DNA of 64,000 nt, taken from assembly GCF_014042355.1 (NCBI RefSeq), contig NZ_JACEZU010000004.1:124001-188000 (forward strand). Direction: 5' to 3'. Position 1 is the stretch's first letter, and each line of letters opens with the position of its first letter. The position numbers and the translations under genes were made by a program. The notes beneath the pieces were generated by a model. The model had not been told where the DNA came from and did no database searches. It saw only the letters and a program-made list of their open reading frames with translations. This document shows positions 28,374-39,324 of this stretch, one piece after another. The DNA is from Rugamonas apoptosis. Lineage in GTDB: Bacteria > Pseudomonadota > Gammaproteobacteria > Burkholderiales > Burkholderiaceae_D.

Positions 28374-29642
28374 TTACAGCACCAGCACGGCGCGGAAGTC
28401 GTTGACGTTGGTGCGGGTCGGTCCGCTTACCACCAGGTCGTCCAGCGCGCTGAAGAAGCCGTAGCCGTCGTTGTTTTCCAGCAGCGTACGGGCGCGCAGG
28501 TTCCGTTCCGTGGCCCGTGCCAGCGAATCCGGTGCATACAGCGCGCCGGCGTTGTCTTCCGAGCCGTCGATGCCGTCCGTGTCGCAGGCGACGGCGTGGA
28601 TGCCGGGATGGCCCTCCAGCGCCACCGCGAGGCTGAGCAGGAATTCTGCGTTGCGTCCGCCGCGCCCGGAACCGCGCACCGTCACCGTCGTTTCACCGCC
28701 GGAGATGATCACGCATGGCCGCTGGAACGGCTGGCCGCGCGTGGCCACCTGCCTGGCCATGGCCGCGTGGACGATCGCCACGTCGCGCGCCTCGCCTTCA
28801 ATGCCATCCGACAGGATGTATGGCGTGATGCCGGCTGCCCGCGCATGGACGGCGGCCGCTTCCAGCGCATCCTGGGCGATGGCGATCACATGGTGCTCGT
28901 TGCGGGCGAAGCGGGGATCATCCGGCTTGGGCGTCTCGCCGGCACCCGTTTCCAGGTGCTCGCGCACGCTGCCGGGAATCTCGATGCCGTATTTGCGCAG
29001 CACGGCCAGCGCGTCAGCGCAGGTGGTCGGGTCGGGCAAGGTGGGGCCGCTGGCAATCACACCGGGATCGTCGCCCGGCACGTCGGAGATCAGCAACGTG
29101 ACCACGCGCGCTGGCGCGCAGGCCAGCGCCAGCTGGCCGCCTTTGATGGCCGACAGGTGCTTGCGCACGCAATTCATTTCCGAGATGGTGGCGCCGCTCT
29201 TGAGCAGCGCGCGGTTGACCGCCTGCTTCTGCTCCAGCGTGATGCCGGGCGCGGGCAAGGCCAGCAACGAGGAGCCGCCGCCCGAAATCAGGCACAGCAC
29301 CAGATCATTCTCGCTCAAGCCCTGCACCATCTCCATCATGCGGCCGGCCGCGCGCCGGCCCGCTTCGTCCGGCACCGGATGGGCCGCTTCGATCACTTCA
29401 ATACGCTGGCAATCGACGCCATGTTCGTAGCGCGTGACGACCAGGCCGGAGATCTCGCCCTTCCAGTGCTGTTCGACGGTGCGCGCCATGGCGGCCGCGC
29501 CCTTGCCGGCGCCGATCACCAGCGTGCGGCCGTTGACTGGCGGTTCCGGCAAATAGGCCGGCAGGCACTTGGCCGCGCTCACAGCGTCCACCGCGCTGCC
29601 ATACAGGTCCAGAAGGAATTGACGTGGATTCAAGGTACTCAT
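28374..29642 (-). CDS. Glycerate 2-kinase (MOFRL family)
   Basis: A 422-residue type II (MOFRL/DUF4147) glycerate kinase that phosphorylates D-glycerate to 2-phosphoglycerate. Motifs: VIGAGKGAAAMA near the N-terminus, ISGGGSSLLALPAPG, the ISDVPGDDPGVIASGPT stretch and the C-terminal MOFRL-domain GRGGRNAEFLLSLA and CDTDGIDGSEDNAGA. It stands between glxR and pyk in the glyoxylate operon; an intrinsic-terminator-like hairpin precedes it, so its expression may be lower than that of the first three genes. Confidence 0.92.
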   Translation of the reverse strand: MSTLNPRQFLLDLYGSAVDAVSAAKCLPAYLPEPPVNGRTLVIGAGKGAAAMARTVEQHWKGEISGLVVTRYEHGVDCQRIEVIEAAHPVPDEAGRRAAGRMMEMVQGLSENDLVLCLISGGGSSLLALPAPGITLEQKQAVNRALLKSGATISEMNCVRKHLSAIKGGQLALACAPARVVTLLISDVPGDDPGVIASGPTLPDPTTCADALAVLRKYGIEIPGSVREHLETGAGETPKPDDPRFARNEHHVIAIAQDALEAAAVHARAAGITPYILSDGIEGEARDVAIVHAAMARQVATRGQPFQRPCVIISGGETTVTVRGSGRGGRNAEFLLSLAVALEGHPGIHAVACDTDGIDGSEDNAGALYAPDSLARATERNLRARTLLENNDGYGFFSALDDLVVSGPTRTNVNDFRAVLVL

Positions 29643-29653
29643 CCGGTGTGCTT

Positions 29654-29702
29654 TCTAAAAAGTGCGGCGGCCCTCAGGCACAGGGAGAAGCGGGCCGCCG
29701 CA
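29654..29702 (-). terminator. Intra-operon intrinsic terminator or attenuator
   Basis: On the transcribed minus strand an 11-bp perfect GC-rich stem (arms near 29692-29702 and 29663-29673) with an 18-base loop is followed by CTTTTTAG. It lies between the glxR stop and the glycerate kinase start, so it probably causes partial termination inside the operon. Confidence 0.65.
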
Positions 29703-29729
29703 TGCAAGGTGACAGGGTCGGAAACGCGA

Positions 29730-30617
29730 TCAGGCTTCCGCGATCTGGTGGTTGGACATGATCTCGATGGCGCGGCACAGGGCCGAGTGGTCCATCCCGC
29801 CCAGGCCATTGGCGGCGCAGGCGTTCATCAGTTCCTGGGCCATGGCCGTATTGGGCAGCGACACGCCCATCGTCTTCGCCCCCTGCAGCGCCAGGTTCAA
29901 GTCCTTCTGGTGCAGTTCGATGCGGAAGCCGGGGTTGAAGGTGCGCTTGACCATGCGCTCGCCGTGCACTTCCAGGATGCGCGAGTTGGCGAAGCCGCCC
30001 ATCAGCGCCTGGCGCACCTTGGCTGGATCGGCGCCGGCCTTGGAGGCGAACAGCAGCGCCTCGGCCACGGCCTGGATGTTGAGCGCCACGATGATCTGGT
30101 TGGCCACCTTGGTGGTCTGGCCGTCGCCATTGCCGCCCACCAGCGTGATGTTCTTGCCCATCAGTTCAAACAGGGGCTTGACGATGTCGAAGGCCGCCTC
30201 CGAGCCGCCCACCATGATGGTCAACGTGGCCGCCTTGGCGCCCACTTCGCCGCCGGACACGGGCGCATCGAGGTATTCGCAGTCCAGCGCATTGATCTTC
30301 TTGGCGAATTTCTTGGTTTCGATAGGCGAGATCGAGCTCATGTCGACCACGATGGTGCGCGGACGCAGCCCTTCGGCCACGCCTTTTTCGCCAAACAGGG
30401 CCGCTTCCACGTGCGGCGTATCCGGAACCATAATGATGATGATGTCCGACCGCATGGCCACTTCCGCGGCCGAGGTGCAGACCGTGGCGCCGCCTTCGAT
30501 CAGGGCGAACGGCGGGTTCTTGATATCGTGCAGGAACAGCTTGTGGCCGCCGTTCTGCAGGTGCTGCGCCATTGGTGCGCCCATGATACCCAGGCCAATA
30601 AATCCAACTCGAGACAT
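29730..30617 (-). CDS. glxR: Tartronate semialdehyde reductase (2-hydroxy-3-oxopropionate reductase)
   Basis: A 295-residue beta-hydroxyacid dehydrogenase reducing tartronate semialdehyde to D-glycerate with NAD(P)H. The N-terminal Rossmann motif is GFIGLGIMGAPMA; the substrate motif DAPVSGGEVGAKAATLTIMVGG and the catalytic lysine region GDGQTTKVANQI follow. The ATG at 30615-30617 has AAAGGAAAA upstream; the frame extends 13 codons further but without homology. Third gene of the glyoxylate operon, 39 bases after hyi. Confidence 0.94.
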   Translation of the reverse strand: MSRVGFIGLGIMGAPMAQHLQNGGHKLFLHDIKNPPFALIEGGATVCTSAAEVAMRSDIIIIMVPDTPHVEAALFGEKGVAEGLRPRTIVVDMSSISPIETKKFAKKINALDCEYLDAPVSGGEVGAKAATLTIMVGGSEAAFDIVKPLFELMGKNITLVGGNGDGQTTKVANQIIVALNIQAVAEALLFASKAGADPAKVRQALMGGFANSRILEVHGERMVKRTFNPGFRIELHQKDLNLALQGAKTMGVSLPNTAMAQELMNACAANGLGGMDHSALCRAIEIMSNHQIAEA

Positions 30618-30656
30618 GATGTTTTCCTTTGCTAGTGTGATGTGTGGTGCGTCCAA

Positions 30657-31436
30657 TTACAGGCCATGCGCGGCGCGCCAGGCCAGGCCATCGACCGTGT
30701 TGGTGCGTGGCTTGTACTCGCAGCCGATCCAGCCGTCGTAGCCGAACGCGGTCAGCTGCTCGAACAGGAAGCGGTAGTTGATCTCGCCCGTACCCGGTTC
30801 GTTGCGGCCGGGGTTGTCGGCCAGTTGCACGTGGCGGATCAGCGGCAGGTTGGCCTTGATGGTGTTGGCCAGTTCGCCCTCCATGCGCTGCATGTGGTAG
30901 ATGTCGTACTGGATGAACAGGTTGTCCGACCCCGTTTCCGCAATGAGGCGCGCGGCCTGGCTGGTGCGCGACAGGAAGAAGCCGGGAATATCGAAAGTGT
31001 TGATCGGCTCGATCAGCAAACGGATGCCCTCCTCCTTCAACGCTTCGGCGGCGAAGGTGAGATTAGCCACCACCGTGCGGTGCGCCGACTCCAGGCTCAC
31101 GCCGGGCGGCACGATGCCGACCAGGCAGTTAAGCTGCTTTACGCCCAGCTGCCTGGCGTAGCTGATGGCGGTATGCACGCCGGCCCGGAATTCCTCGACC
31201 CGGTCCGGGTGGCAGGCGATGCCACGCTCACCGGCTTCCCAGTTACCGGCCGGGAGGTTGTGCAGCACCAGTTCCAGCTTGTTGTCGGCCAGACGCTGGG
31301 CCAGGTCCTTGGCCTCGAAGGCATAAGGGAACAGGAACTCCACGCCCTGGAAGCCGACTTTGGCGGCTGCTTCAAAGCGGTCCAGGAACGGGATTTCGTT
31401 AAACAACATGGTCAGATTGGCGGCCAGTTTGGTCAT
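30657..31436 (-). CDS. hyi: Hydroxypyruvate isomerase
   Basis: A 259-residue TIM-barrel enzyme of the xylose-isomerase-like family that interconverts hydroxypyruvate and tartronate semialdehyde. Hallmarks: LTMLFNEIPFLDRFEAAAKVGFQGVEFLFPY, LLIEPINTFDIPGFFL with a metal-binding Glu, QYDIYHMQRMEG, and HVQLADNPGRNEPGTGEINY. AAAGGAAG precedes the ATG at 31434-31436. It lies 32 bases after gcl in the standard gcl-hyi-glxR order. Confidence 0.95.
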   Translation of the reverse strand: MTKLAANLTMLFNEIPFLDRFEAAAKVGFQGVEFLFPYAFEAKDLAQRLADNKLELVLHNLPAGNWEAGERGIACHPDRVEEFRAGVHTAISYARQLGVKQLNCLVGIVPPGVSLESAHRTVVANLTFAAEALKEEGIRLLIEPINTFDIPGFFLSRTSQAARLIAETGSDNLFIQYDIYHMQRMEGELANTIKANLPLIRHVQLADNPGRNEPGTGEINYRFLFEQLTAFGYDGWIGCEYKPRTNTVDGLAWRAAHGL

Positions 31437-31468
31437 TTCACTTCCTTTCGTAGCTGGTAAGAGGCGGT

Positions 31469-33244
<1,776 letters not shown>

Positions 33245-33331
33245 GCTGTACTCCCTTGTATGTGTGACGATTGACTGATGAATGGATGCTACCGGCAAAA
33301 CGCGGCGCTGATAAGAAGACAAACTCTCGCT

Positions 33332-33358
33332 TTATTCGATACTGGAGATATCGAATAA
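33332..33358. promoter_or_regulatory. Perfect 10-bp inverted repeat, candidate LysR operator of gcl
   Basis: TTATTCGATA (33332-33341) and its exact complement (33349-33358) flank a seven-base centre in the gcl/LysR intergenic gap, just upstream of the LysR start. Position and symmetry fit a LysR-type binding site controlling both divergent genes. Confidence 0.55.
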
Positions 33359-33376
33359 GTGTGGAATAATGGGGAT

Positions 33377-34282
33377 ATGGACAAACTCACCCAAATCGAA
33401 GCCTTCGTGGAAGTGGCCGAAAAGGGCAGCCTGGTGCGCGCCGCGCTGGGCCAGCACATCACGCCCGTGATGCTGGGCCGCCGCATCGACGCCCTGGAAA
33501 AGCGTTTGGGCGTGAAGCTGATGCACCGCACCACGCGGCACCTGACACTGACCGAACAAGGCACGCTGTATCTCGATCATTGCCGCAAGCTGCTGGCCGA
33601 CCTGGGGCATGCGGACCGCATGGTCTCCGAAGGCCGGCACCGCGCCACTGGCCACCTGACCGTGTCGGCGCCCGCCGCGTTCGGGCGCAAGCATGTGGCC
33701 CCCCATGCGGCGGGCTTTGTGCGCGCCCATCCGGACGTGCAGATTTCGTTCAACCTGACCGACCGCGTGGTGGACCTGGTGCGTGATGGGTATGACGTGG
33801 GTATTCGCATCGGCGGCGTGATCGACCCCAGTTTTGTGGCCGTCAAGCTGGCCAGCAACCGGCGCGTGGTGTGCGGCACACCGGAATACTTCGAGCGCCA
33901 CGGCATTCCCCGCACGCTGGAGGACCTGGCCAACCACAACTGTCTGGCCTTCAATCTGCAGGGCGGCCAGCAACGGGGCTGGTACTTCCAGGATCAGGGC
34001 AAGCAGGTCACCGTGCGCGCGGACGGTAACCTCAACTGCAACGACGGCGAACTGCTGCACCGCTGGGCCACCGAGGGACTGGGTCTGGCCTGGCGCTCAT
34101 CGTGGGAAATCCAGGCGCAACTGGCCTCGGGTGAACTGATCACGGTGCTGGACGATTACGCCCTGCCCCAATACGACATCATGGCAGTCTACCCCCAGCA
34201 GCGGCACCTGCCGGCCAAGGTGCGCTTTTTCATCGACATGCTGAAGGAAGTCTACGCGCGGCCGGACTACTGGCTAAAGTAA
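33377..34282 (+). CDS. LysR-family regulator, probable glyoxylate-operon regulator
   Basis: A 301-residue LysR regulator of the large CrgA-like subgroup. The DNA-binding helix region (GSLVRAALGQHITPVMLGRRIDALEKRLGVKLMHRTTRHLTLTEQG) is followed by an effector-binding domain. Of two in-frame ATGs, the one at 33377 is preferred (typical start MDKLTQIEAFVEV). It diverges from gcl with a 132-base gap containing a palindrome, so it most likely regulates the gcl operon. Its stop is only four bases from a MITE-like repeat. Confidence 0.87.
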   Translation: MDKLTQIEAFVEVAEKGSLVRAALGQHITPVMLGRRIDALEKRLGVKLMHRTTRHLTLTEQGTLYLDHCRKLLADLGHADRMVSEGRHRATGHLTVSAPAAFGRKHVAPHAAGFVRAHPDVQISFNLTDRVVDLVRDGYDVGIRIGGVIDPSFVAVKLASNRRVVCGTPEYFERHGIPRTLEDLANHNCLAFNLQGGQQRGWYFQDQGKQVTVRADGNLNCNDGELLHRWATEGLGLAWRSSWEIQAQLASGELITVLDDYALPQYDIMAVYPQQRHLPAKVRFFIDMLKEVYARPDYWLK

Positions 34283-34285
34283 AAG

Positions 34286-34463
34286 TCGGTGTCAGGTCTG
34301 TCATTTGGACACAAGAAGAATACCATTGAGCCTAATCAACCGGTGCCGAGATCGGATATAGTAAACGGCGGCTCATTATCGCTGCATTGGCAATCCAAAA
34401 AGGCGCATCTTGAGAAAACTCAAAAATGCGCCACGACTGTAGAAATGACAGACCTGACACCGA
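34286..34463. repeat. MITE-like element with perfect 21-bp terminal inverted repeats
   Basis: The 21-base ends at 34286-34306 and 34443-34463 are exact reverse complements (outer sequence TCGGTGTCAGGTCTGTCATT). They enclose 136 bases without a plausible gene, including a smaller internal hairpin (GGCGCAT...ATGCGCC). Just beyond the right end a short tandem duplication (GACACCGATGTAT) is visible. It has the size and structure of a non-autonomous mobile repeat. Confidence 0.7.
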
Positions 34464-34518
34464 TGTATGACACCGATGTATAGCGGCTAACCACCATTCA
34501 GGAATCACGGAGACGTAT

Positions 34519-34974
34519 ATGAAAAAGATAACCGGCTCGCGCCGCACGATGCTGGCGGGCTCGCTGGCTGCCGCCGCTGGCGCACTGGCCGCCAGCGCTG
34601 CGGTGGCCGCGCCGGCCGCGGCCAAGCCGACCGCCTACAAGGCATTGTTCCAGGTCAGCGACGACGATCCAAAGAAATGGAACCAGACCCTCAACAATAT
34701 CAAGAACCTGCAACAGGATCTGGGCGCGGCCAATGTGACGATCGAGATCGTCATCTTCGGACCCGGTATCGGCATGGTGATGATGGAGTCGGAAGTGGGC
34801 AACCGCGTCCAGGAAGCGATCGATGCCAAGGTGTCGGTGCTGGTCTGCCAGAACACCATGCGCGGCGCCCATCTGACGCCGGACGACATGTTGAGCCGGA
34901 TCGGCTATGTGGTGGCCGGCGTGGGCGAAATCGTCCGCCGCCAGGCCGAAGGCTACGCCTACATCCGCTCCTGA
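34519..34974 (+). CDS. DsrE-family protein with twin-arginine signal
   Basis: A 151-residue protein: Tat-type signal (SRRTMLAGSLAAAAGALA, cleavage near AAPAAA), then a DsrE/DsrF-like domain (ALFQVSDDDPKKWNQTLNNIKNLQQDLG...VEIVIFGPGIGMVMME... VLVCQNTMRG). DsrE-like proteins handle sulfur or thiols; exported single-domain versions have no fixed function. The cysteine at CQNTM corresponds to the position of the active cysteine in DsrE. The ribosome site GGAGAC lies before the ATG. The stop abuts the convergent oxidoreductase stop with no gap. Confidence 0.8.
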   Translation: MKKITGSRRTMLAGSLAAAAGALAASAAVAAPAAAKPTAYKALFQVSDDDPKKWNQTLNNIKNLQQDLGAANVTIEIVIFGPGIGMVMMESEVGNRVQEAIDAKVSVLVCQNTMRGAHLTPDDMLSRIGYVVAGVGEIVRRQAEGYAYIRS

Positions 34975-35946
34975 TCACCTCACCACAACCAGCTTGCCGC
35001 AGGCCGCATTGCGCTCCATGAGCGCGTGCGCGGCCGGCAGCTGATCCAGCCCGAATGCCTTGCCAGCACGGGGACGCAAGCGCCCAGCCTCCACCATCCG
35101 CACGATGCGCTGCATAGGCACCGCGCTTAACGGGAAGTTCGCGCCGCCGAATTCGAAACTGCCGAAAAAGCTCAAGTGCACACCACTGGGCATCTGGCTC
35201 AATGGGTTGAATCCTTCGATCGGCGCCATCCCGCCCAGGAATCCTGCCAGACACACCCTGCCCCCCGGCCGCGTGGCCCGCATGGAGTCGAACACGGTGC
35301 TGTTACCAACCAGGTCGAGCACCGCGTCGAATAGCTCGTCATCCCAACCGGCACCGGCAAGCGCGCCTTCCGCCACGATCGCCTGTTCCACACCAGCTTC
35401 GAGCAGGCCCGCCTTGTGCGCCGTCTGACGGGTGGTCGCATACACTTGCGCCCCCAATTGCAGCGCCAGGTCGATGGCGGCCAGACCCAGGCTGGACGTG
35501 CCGCCACGCACCAGCAGCCGCTGCCCCGGCCGCAGCGCCAGATTCCCGTGCAGGCAGGTCCACGCCACAGCATAGGACTCGGGCAACACGGCCAGGGCCG
35601 CCCAATCCAGATTACTGTCAATAGAAATGACATTCTCGTGCCGAACCACGACATAGTCGGCATAACTGCCGTTCACGGTCCGCCCCATGCCGCCCATGCA
35701 GGCCATGACGGTCTGGCCCGGCGCCAGCCGGCCGCTGGGGTCCACCGCCACCACGCCCACGCACTCGATCCCGCTGATCGCGGCCGCGTCTCCCCATTCA
35801 CCCCGCCGCATATAGAGTTCCGCCCGATTCAGTCCAAAGGCCCGGACTTCGATCAGCACCTCGCCGGCGCCCGGAACGGGCCGGTCAACCTCGCGCAGCA
35901 CCAGCACTTCCGGTCCACCGTACTCTTTTCGCACGACCGCTTTCAT
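34975..35946 (-). CDS. Zinc-independent quinone oxidoreductase-like MDR protein
   Basis: A 323-residue medium-chain reductase of the quinone oxidoreductase type. The GroES-like N-terminus (VRAFGLNRAELYMRRGEW, GIECVGVV) lacks the catalytic-zinc cysteine/histidine set. The NADPH-binding motif is LLVRGGTSSLGLAAIDLA. The ATG at 35944-35946 has AAGGAG upstream. It diverges from a LysR regulator, which probably controls it. Expected reaction: NADPH-dependent reduction of quinones or enones. Confidence 0.87.
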   Translation of the reverse strand: MKAVVRKEYGGPEVLVLREVDRPVPGAGEVLIEVRAFGLNRAELYMRRGEWGDAAAISGIECVGVVAVDPSGRLAPGQTVMACMGGMGRTVNGSYADYVVVRHENVISIDSNLDWAALAVLPESYAVAWTCLHGNLALRPGQRLLVRGGTSSLGLAAIDLALQLGAQVYATTRQTAHKAGLLEAGVEQAIVAEGALAGAGWDDELFDAVLDLVGNSTVFDSMRATRPGGRVCLAGFLGGMAPIEGFNPLSQMPSGVHLSFFGSFEFGGANFPLSAVPMQRIVRMVEAGRLRPRAGKAFGLDQLPAAHALMERNAACGKLVVVR

Positions 35947-36075
35947 GGACTTTTCTCCTTGAGTTGTTGAACAAGTCATCAGCTTAAGGTTGAAACGTTG
36001 AAATAAATATCACGAAAATTTGACACCCATTGTAGACTGTCTCTACATATCTACCCGCGTGCCCAGGCCCCGACC

Positions 36076-36957
36076 ATGCCCGAACCCACCATCCTGCAAC
36101 TGCAATGCTTTGTCGCACTGGCCGAACAAGGCAGCTTCGCCGCCGCCGCCGAGCGCCTGCACCGCACCCATCCCACCGTCCACGCTGCGATCAAGGCACT
36201 GGAACAGCAACTGGGACTGGTGCTGCTGGATCGTGGCGGCTATCGCGTCACGCTCACGCCGGAAGGCGCCACTTTTCTCACCCGCGCACAACTGTTCCTG
36301 CGCGAGTATGCTGAACTGCGGCGCGGCGCGCTCCAGCTGGCCCATGGTGAGGAGCCGGAACTGCGCATCGTGGTCGGCGACTTATGCCCGCTGCCGGCGA
36401 CCATGGCGCTGCTGGCGCCATTCTTCTCCGCCCGTCCCGGAACCCGTCTGACCTTGCTGTCGGACGCCATCAGCGGCCCTTGGGAGCGGCTCGCACGCGC
36501 AGAATGCGACCTGATACTGCATCACCGCGACCAACCCTCCCCGCGCTACGAATCGCTGCCGCTCTATGTGGTCGAACTGGTGCCGGTGGCGGCGCCGGGC
36601 TTCATCCGCGCCATTGGAAGCGAAGCACCCGGCCCGCAACAGCTACGCGGCCATATGCAATGTGTGATCCGCGATTCCAGTTCAAGCCCAGAGGACGCGA
36701 ACTATCATCTGCTCGATGGTGCGCGCACCTGCAGCGTGCCGGATCAGGCAATGAAACGGGAACTGCTTGTGCAGGGCATGGCCTGGGGCCATATGCCCTT
36801 GCATCTGGTGGCCGAGGACCTGGCCACCGGGCGCCTGCTGTCGCTGGAAAACGAACACCTGCCCGCCACATCGCTGTCACACTACGCCACCCGCAGGCGC
36901 GACGCAGCGCACGGCCCGGTCGCGAGGGCATTGTGGGAACACTTGAACACGACTTGA
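36076..36957 (+). CDS. LysR-family transcriptional regulator
   Basis: A 293-residue LysR regulator with the helix-turn-helix at about residues 17-40 (GSFAAAAERLHRTHPTVHAAIKALEQQLG) and an effector domain. It is transcribed away from the quinone-oxidoreductase gene across a 129-base, locally AT-rich gap that should hold both promoters. Ligand unknown. Followed by 176 bases without a gene and then the DUF481 protein. Confidence 0.86.
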   Translation: MPEPTILQLQCFVALAEQGSFAAAAERLHRTHPTVHAAIKALEQQLGLVLLDRGGYRVTLTPEGATFLTRAQLFLREYAELRRGALQLAHGEEPELRIVVGDLCPLPATMALLAPFFSARPGTRLTLLSDAISGPWERLARAECDLILHHRDQPSPRYESLPLYVVELVPVAAPGFIRAIGSEAPGPQQLRGHMQCVIRDSSSSPEDANYHLLDGARTCSVPDQAMKRELLVQGMAWGHMPLHLVAEDLATGRLLSLENEHLPATSLSHYATRRRDAAHGPVARALWEHLNTT

Positions 36958-37133
36958 ACAAGGCTTGAACCCTACCTGAAGACTTAGTGGAGCCTTAATT
37001 GGTGGCGGCGAGGTCCCTGCTGCGCGCCACACGCGCCGGTGTGCGGGTACAATGCCGCCTTCTCCGCATCAACAACAGGTCCGCCAGTGTGCAGCGTGCG
37101 CCATGCCGCGCCTGCGGGCCGCCCGAATCGACC

Positions 37134-37883
37134 ATGAAATCACTCTCCCTCGCCACGCTGGCGCTGGCACTGGCCATCGCCCATGGCGGCGCCATTGCCC
37201 GTACCGCCCCCGAACGCACCTGGAACACCTCCGCCGAACTGGGCGCCATCGCCACCTCCGGCAACACGGTCGGCGCGTCCATCACCGGCAAGATCGACGC
37301 CAAGCAGGAACTGGAAGACTGGAGCAACGAGTACATCGCCAGCGCCTACTTCAAGGAAGATGAAACCCACAACGCCGCCGGCCAGAGCGTGCGCGAACGC
37401 TCGGGCGAACGCTATCTGCTGTCGGCCAAAGCCGCCTACAAGCTGCTGGAAGAAGGAGAAAAAATGTTCGTGCTGGGCTCCCATGTGGGCGACCGCTTTG
37501 GCGCCTACACCAGCTACACCACGCTCGGCGTGGGTCACGGGTCACGCTGGTACACGGACCAGGACAAGTCGCTGGACATGGAAATCGGTCCCGGCTACTT
37601 CAGCGGCCGTCGCGCGGGCGGCGAGGTGGAAAGAGGCCTTACCATCCGTGGCGCGGCGGCGCTCAAATGGCAGCTCAGCGACGCGGCCGTGTTCACCCAG
37701 AATCTGAGCGTGGAACGGGGCACGTCCAATGTGCACTCCATGGCCGAATCGGCGCTGCGCACCAAGATCAACAGCACCATGCAGATGAAGGCAGCCTTCA
37801 GCGTGCGCAACGACACCGACGTCCCGGCCGACAAGAAGAACACCGACACCCAGACTTCCGTCACACTGGTCTATTCGTTCTGA
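37134..37883 (+). CDS. DUF481 outer-membrane protein (YdiY-like)
   Basis: A 249-residue protein with a signal peptide (MKSLSLATLALALAIAHGGAIA) and the DUF481 domain, a predicted salt-induced-type outer-membrane beta-barrel. The first strand NTSAELGAIATSGNTVGASITGKID and the final VTLVYSF, ending in an aromatic residue, are typical. The frame begins at 36999, but the ATG at 37134 starts the signal peptide. Function in the family is not established. It precedes purT by 69 bases; no functional link is evident. Confidence 0.86.
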   Translation: MKSLSLATLALALAIAHGGAIARTAPERTWNTSAELGAIATSGNTVGASITGKIDAKQELEDWSNEYIASAYFKEDETHNAAGQSVRERSGERYLLSAKAAYKLLEEGEKMFVLGSHVGDRFGAYTSYTTLGVGHGSRWYTDQDKSLDMEIGPGYFSGRRAGGEVERGLTIRGAAALKWQLSDAAVFTQNLSVERGTSNVHSMAESALRTKINSTMQMKAAFSVRNDTDVPADKKNTDTQTSVTLVYSF

Positions 37884-37952
37884 CGATACACATCCCCGCT
37901 GATCGCTGCATAATTTGCTATCATTCCGCACCCAATCATTCCGGACCACCCC

Positions 37953-39164
37953 ATGACCACTCCACGCACTTTCGGCACTCCCCTCTCCCCATCGGCCACC
38001 AAGGTCATGCTGCTCGGCTCCGGCGAGTTGGGCAAGGAAGTGATCATCGCGCTGCAACGCCTGGGCGTGGAAGTGATCGCCGTCGACCGTTACCCGAACG
38101 CCCCTGGCCACCAGGTGGCGCACCGCGCCCACGTCATCAACATGGCCGACGGCGCCGCGCTGACGGCCCTGATCGAACTGGAAAAGCCGGACCTGATCGT
38201 GCCTGAAATCGAAGCCATCGCCACCGACACGCTGGCCGCGCTGGAACAGGCGGGCAAGATCACCTGCATCCCCACCGCCCGCGCCGCGCAGTTGACCATG
38301 AACCGCGAAGGCATCCGCTGCCTGGCGGCGGAAACGCTGGGGCTGGCCACTTCGCCCTACCGCTTCGCCAGCAGCCTGGCCGAGCTGGAGGCGGCGTGTG
38401 CGCAGATCGGTTTCCCGTGCGTGATCAAGCCCGTCATGTCTTCGTCGGGCAAGGGCCAGTCCAAGATCGACAGCGCGGCCGAAGTGAAGGCGGCGTGGGA
38501 TTACGCCGCCGCCGGCAGCCGGGTCGACGCCGGCCGCGTGATTGTGGAAGGCTTCATCGACTTCGACTACGAAATCACGCTGCTGACGGTGCGCTCGCTG
38601 GGTGCCAACGGCCAGATCGAAACCAGCTTCTGCGAACCGATCGGCCACGTCCAGGTGCAAGGCGACTACGTGGAATCGTGGCAGCCATGCCGCATGGACC
38701 CGGTGGCGCTGGAACGCGCGCGCGACATCGCCCACAAGGTCACGGCCGACCTGGGCGGCATGGGCGTGTTCGGCGTGGAGCTGTTCGTCAAGGACGACAT
38801 GGTGTGGTTCTCGGAAGTGAGCCCCCGTCCGCACGACACCGGCATGGTGACCATGGCCAGCCAGATCCAAAGTGAATTCGAACTGCACGCCAAAGCCATC
38901 CTGGGCCTGCCCGTCAACGTGGCGCTGCGCGCGCCGGGCGCGTCGGCCGTGATCTACGGCCAGCACGAAGCCAAGGCCATCGCCTTCGAAGGCGTGGCCG
39001 AGGCGCTGCGCGTGCCGGGTAGCGACATCCGCCTGTTCGGCAAGCCGGAGTCGTTCGCACGGCGCCGCATGGGCGTGGCGCTGGCCACGGCGGACGACGT
39101 GGAAACGGCGCGCGCGCGCGCCAAGGAAGCGGCGTCGCGCGTCAAACCGGTGCTGCCGAAGTAA
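37953..39164 (+). CDS. purT: Formate-dependent phosphoribosylglycinamide formyltransferase
   Basis: A 403-residue ATP-grasp enzyme, GAR transformylase 2, which formylates glycinamide ribonucleotide with formate and ATP in purine synthesis. The N-terminus has [31 protein letters not shown]; the ATP-grasp core has [16 protein letters not shown] and [14 protein letters not shown]; the metal-binding [14 protein letters not shown] is present. Length matches E. coli PurT. A weak GCGAGGG/CCCTCGC hairpin at 39180-39203 follows without a clear T-tract. Confidence 0.95.
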   Translation: MTTPRTFGTPLSPSATKVMLLGSGELGKEVIIALQRLGVEVIAVDRYPNAPGHQVAHRAHVINMADGAALTALIELEKPDLIVPEIEAIATDTLAALEQAGKITCIPTARAAQLTMNREGIRCLAAETLGLATSPYRFASSLAELEAACAQIGFPCVIKPVMSSSGKGQSKIDSAAEVKAAWDYAAAGSRVDAGRVIVEGFIDFDYEITLLTVRSLGANGQIETSFCEPIGHVQVQGDYVESWQPCRMDPVALERARDIAHKVTADLGGMGVFGVELFVKDDMVWFSEVSPRPHDTGMVTMASQIQSEFELHAKAILGLPVNVALRAPGASAVIYGQHEAKAIAFEGVAEALRVPGSDIRLFGKPESFARRRMGVALATADDVETARARAKEAASRVKPVLPK

Positions 39165-39324
39165 GCACGGACCGGGACTGCGAGGGTGGACTTCCCCCCT
39201 CGCTGCGATGGCTTCCACCTTGGAACTTGCCATTTGCGGAAAATCAGCCAATACTGCTAGGACTTGCATACTAAACAAGACTGCAGTTTTGCTATTTTCC
39301 CTGAAATCGCAAAGGAGGCTGGTC

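Noticed and set aside
27084..30635. Very long plus-strand open frame opposite pyk, glycerate kinase and glxR
   Set aside because: It is the mirror frame of high-GC genes with clear homology on the minus strand; its composition (rich in His, Arg, Gly, Ala, Val) is that of an antisense shadow.
34289..34483. Small plus-strand open frame after the LysR gene
   Set aside because: It lies almost wholly within the MITE-like repeat and has no ribosome site or homology.
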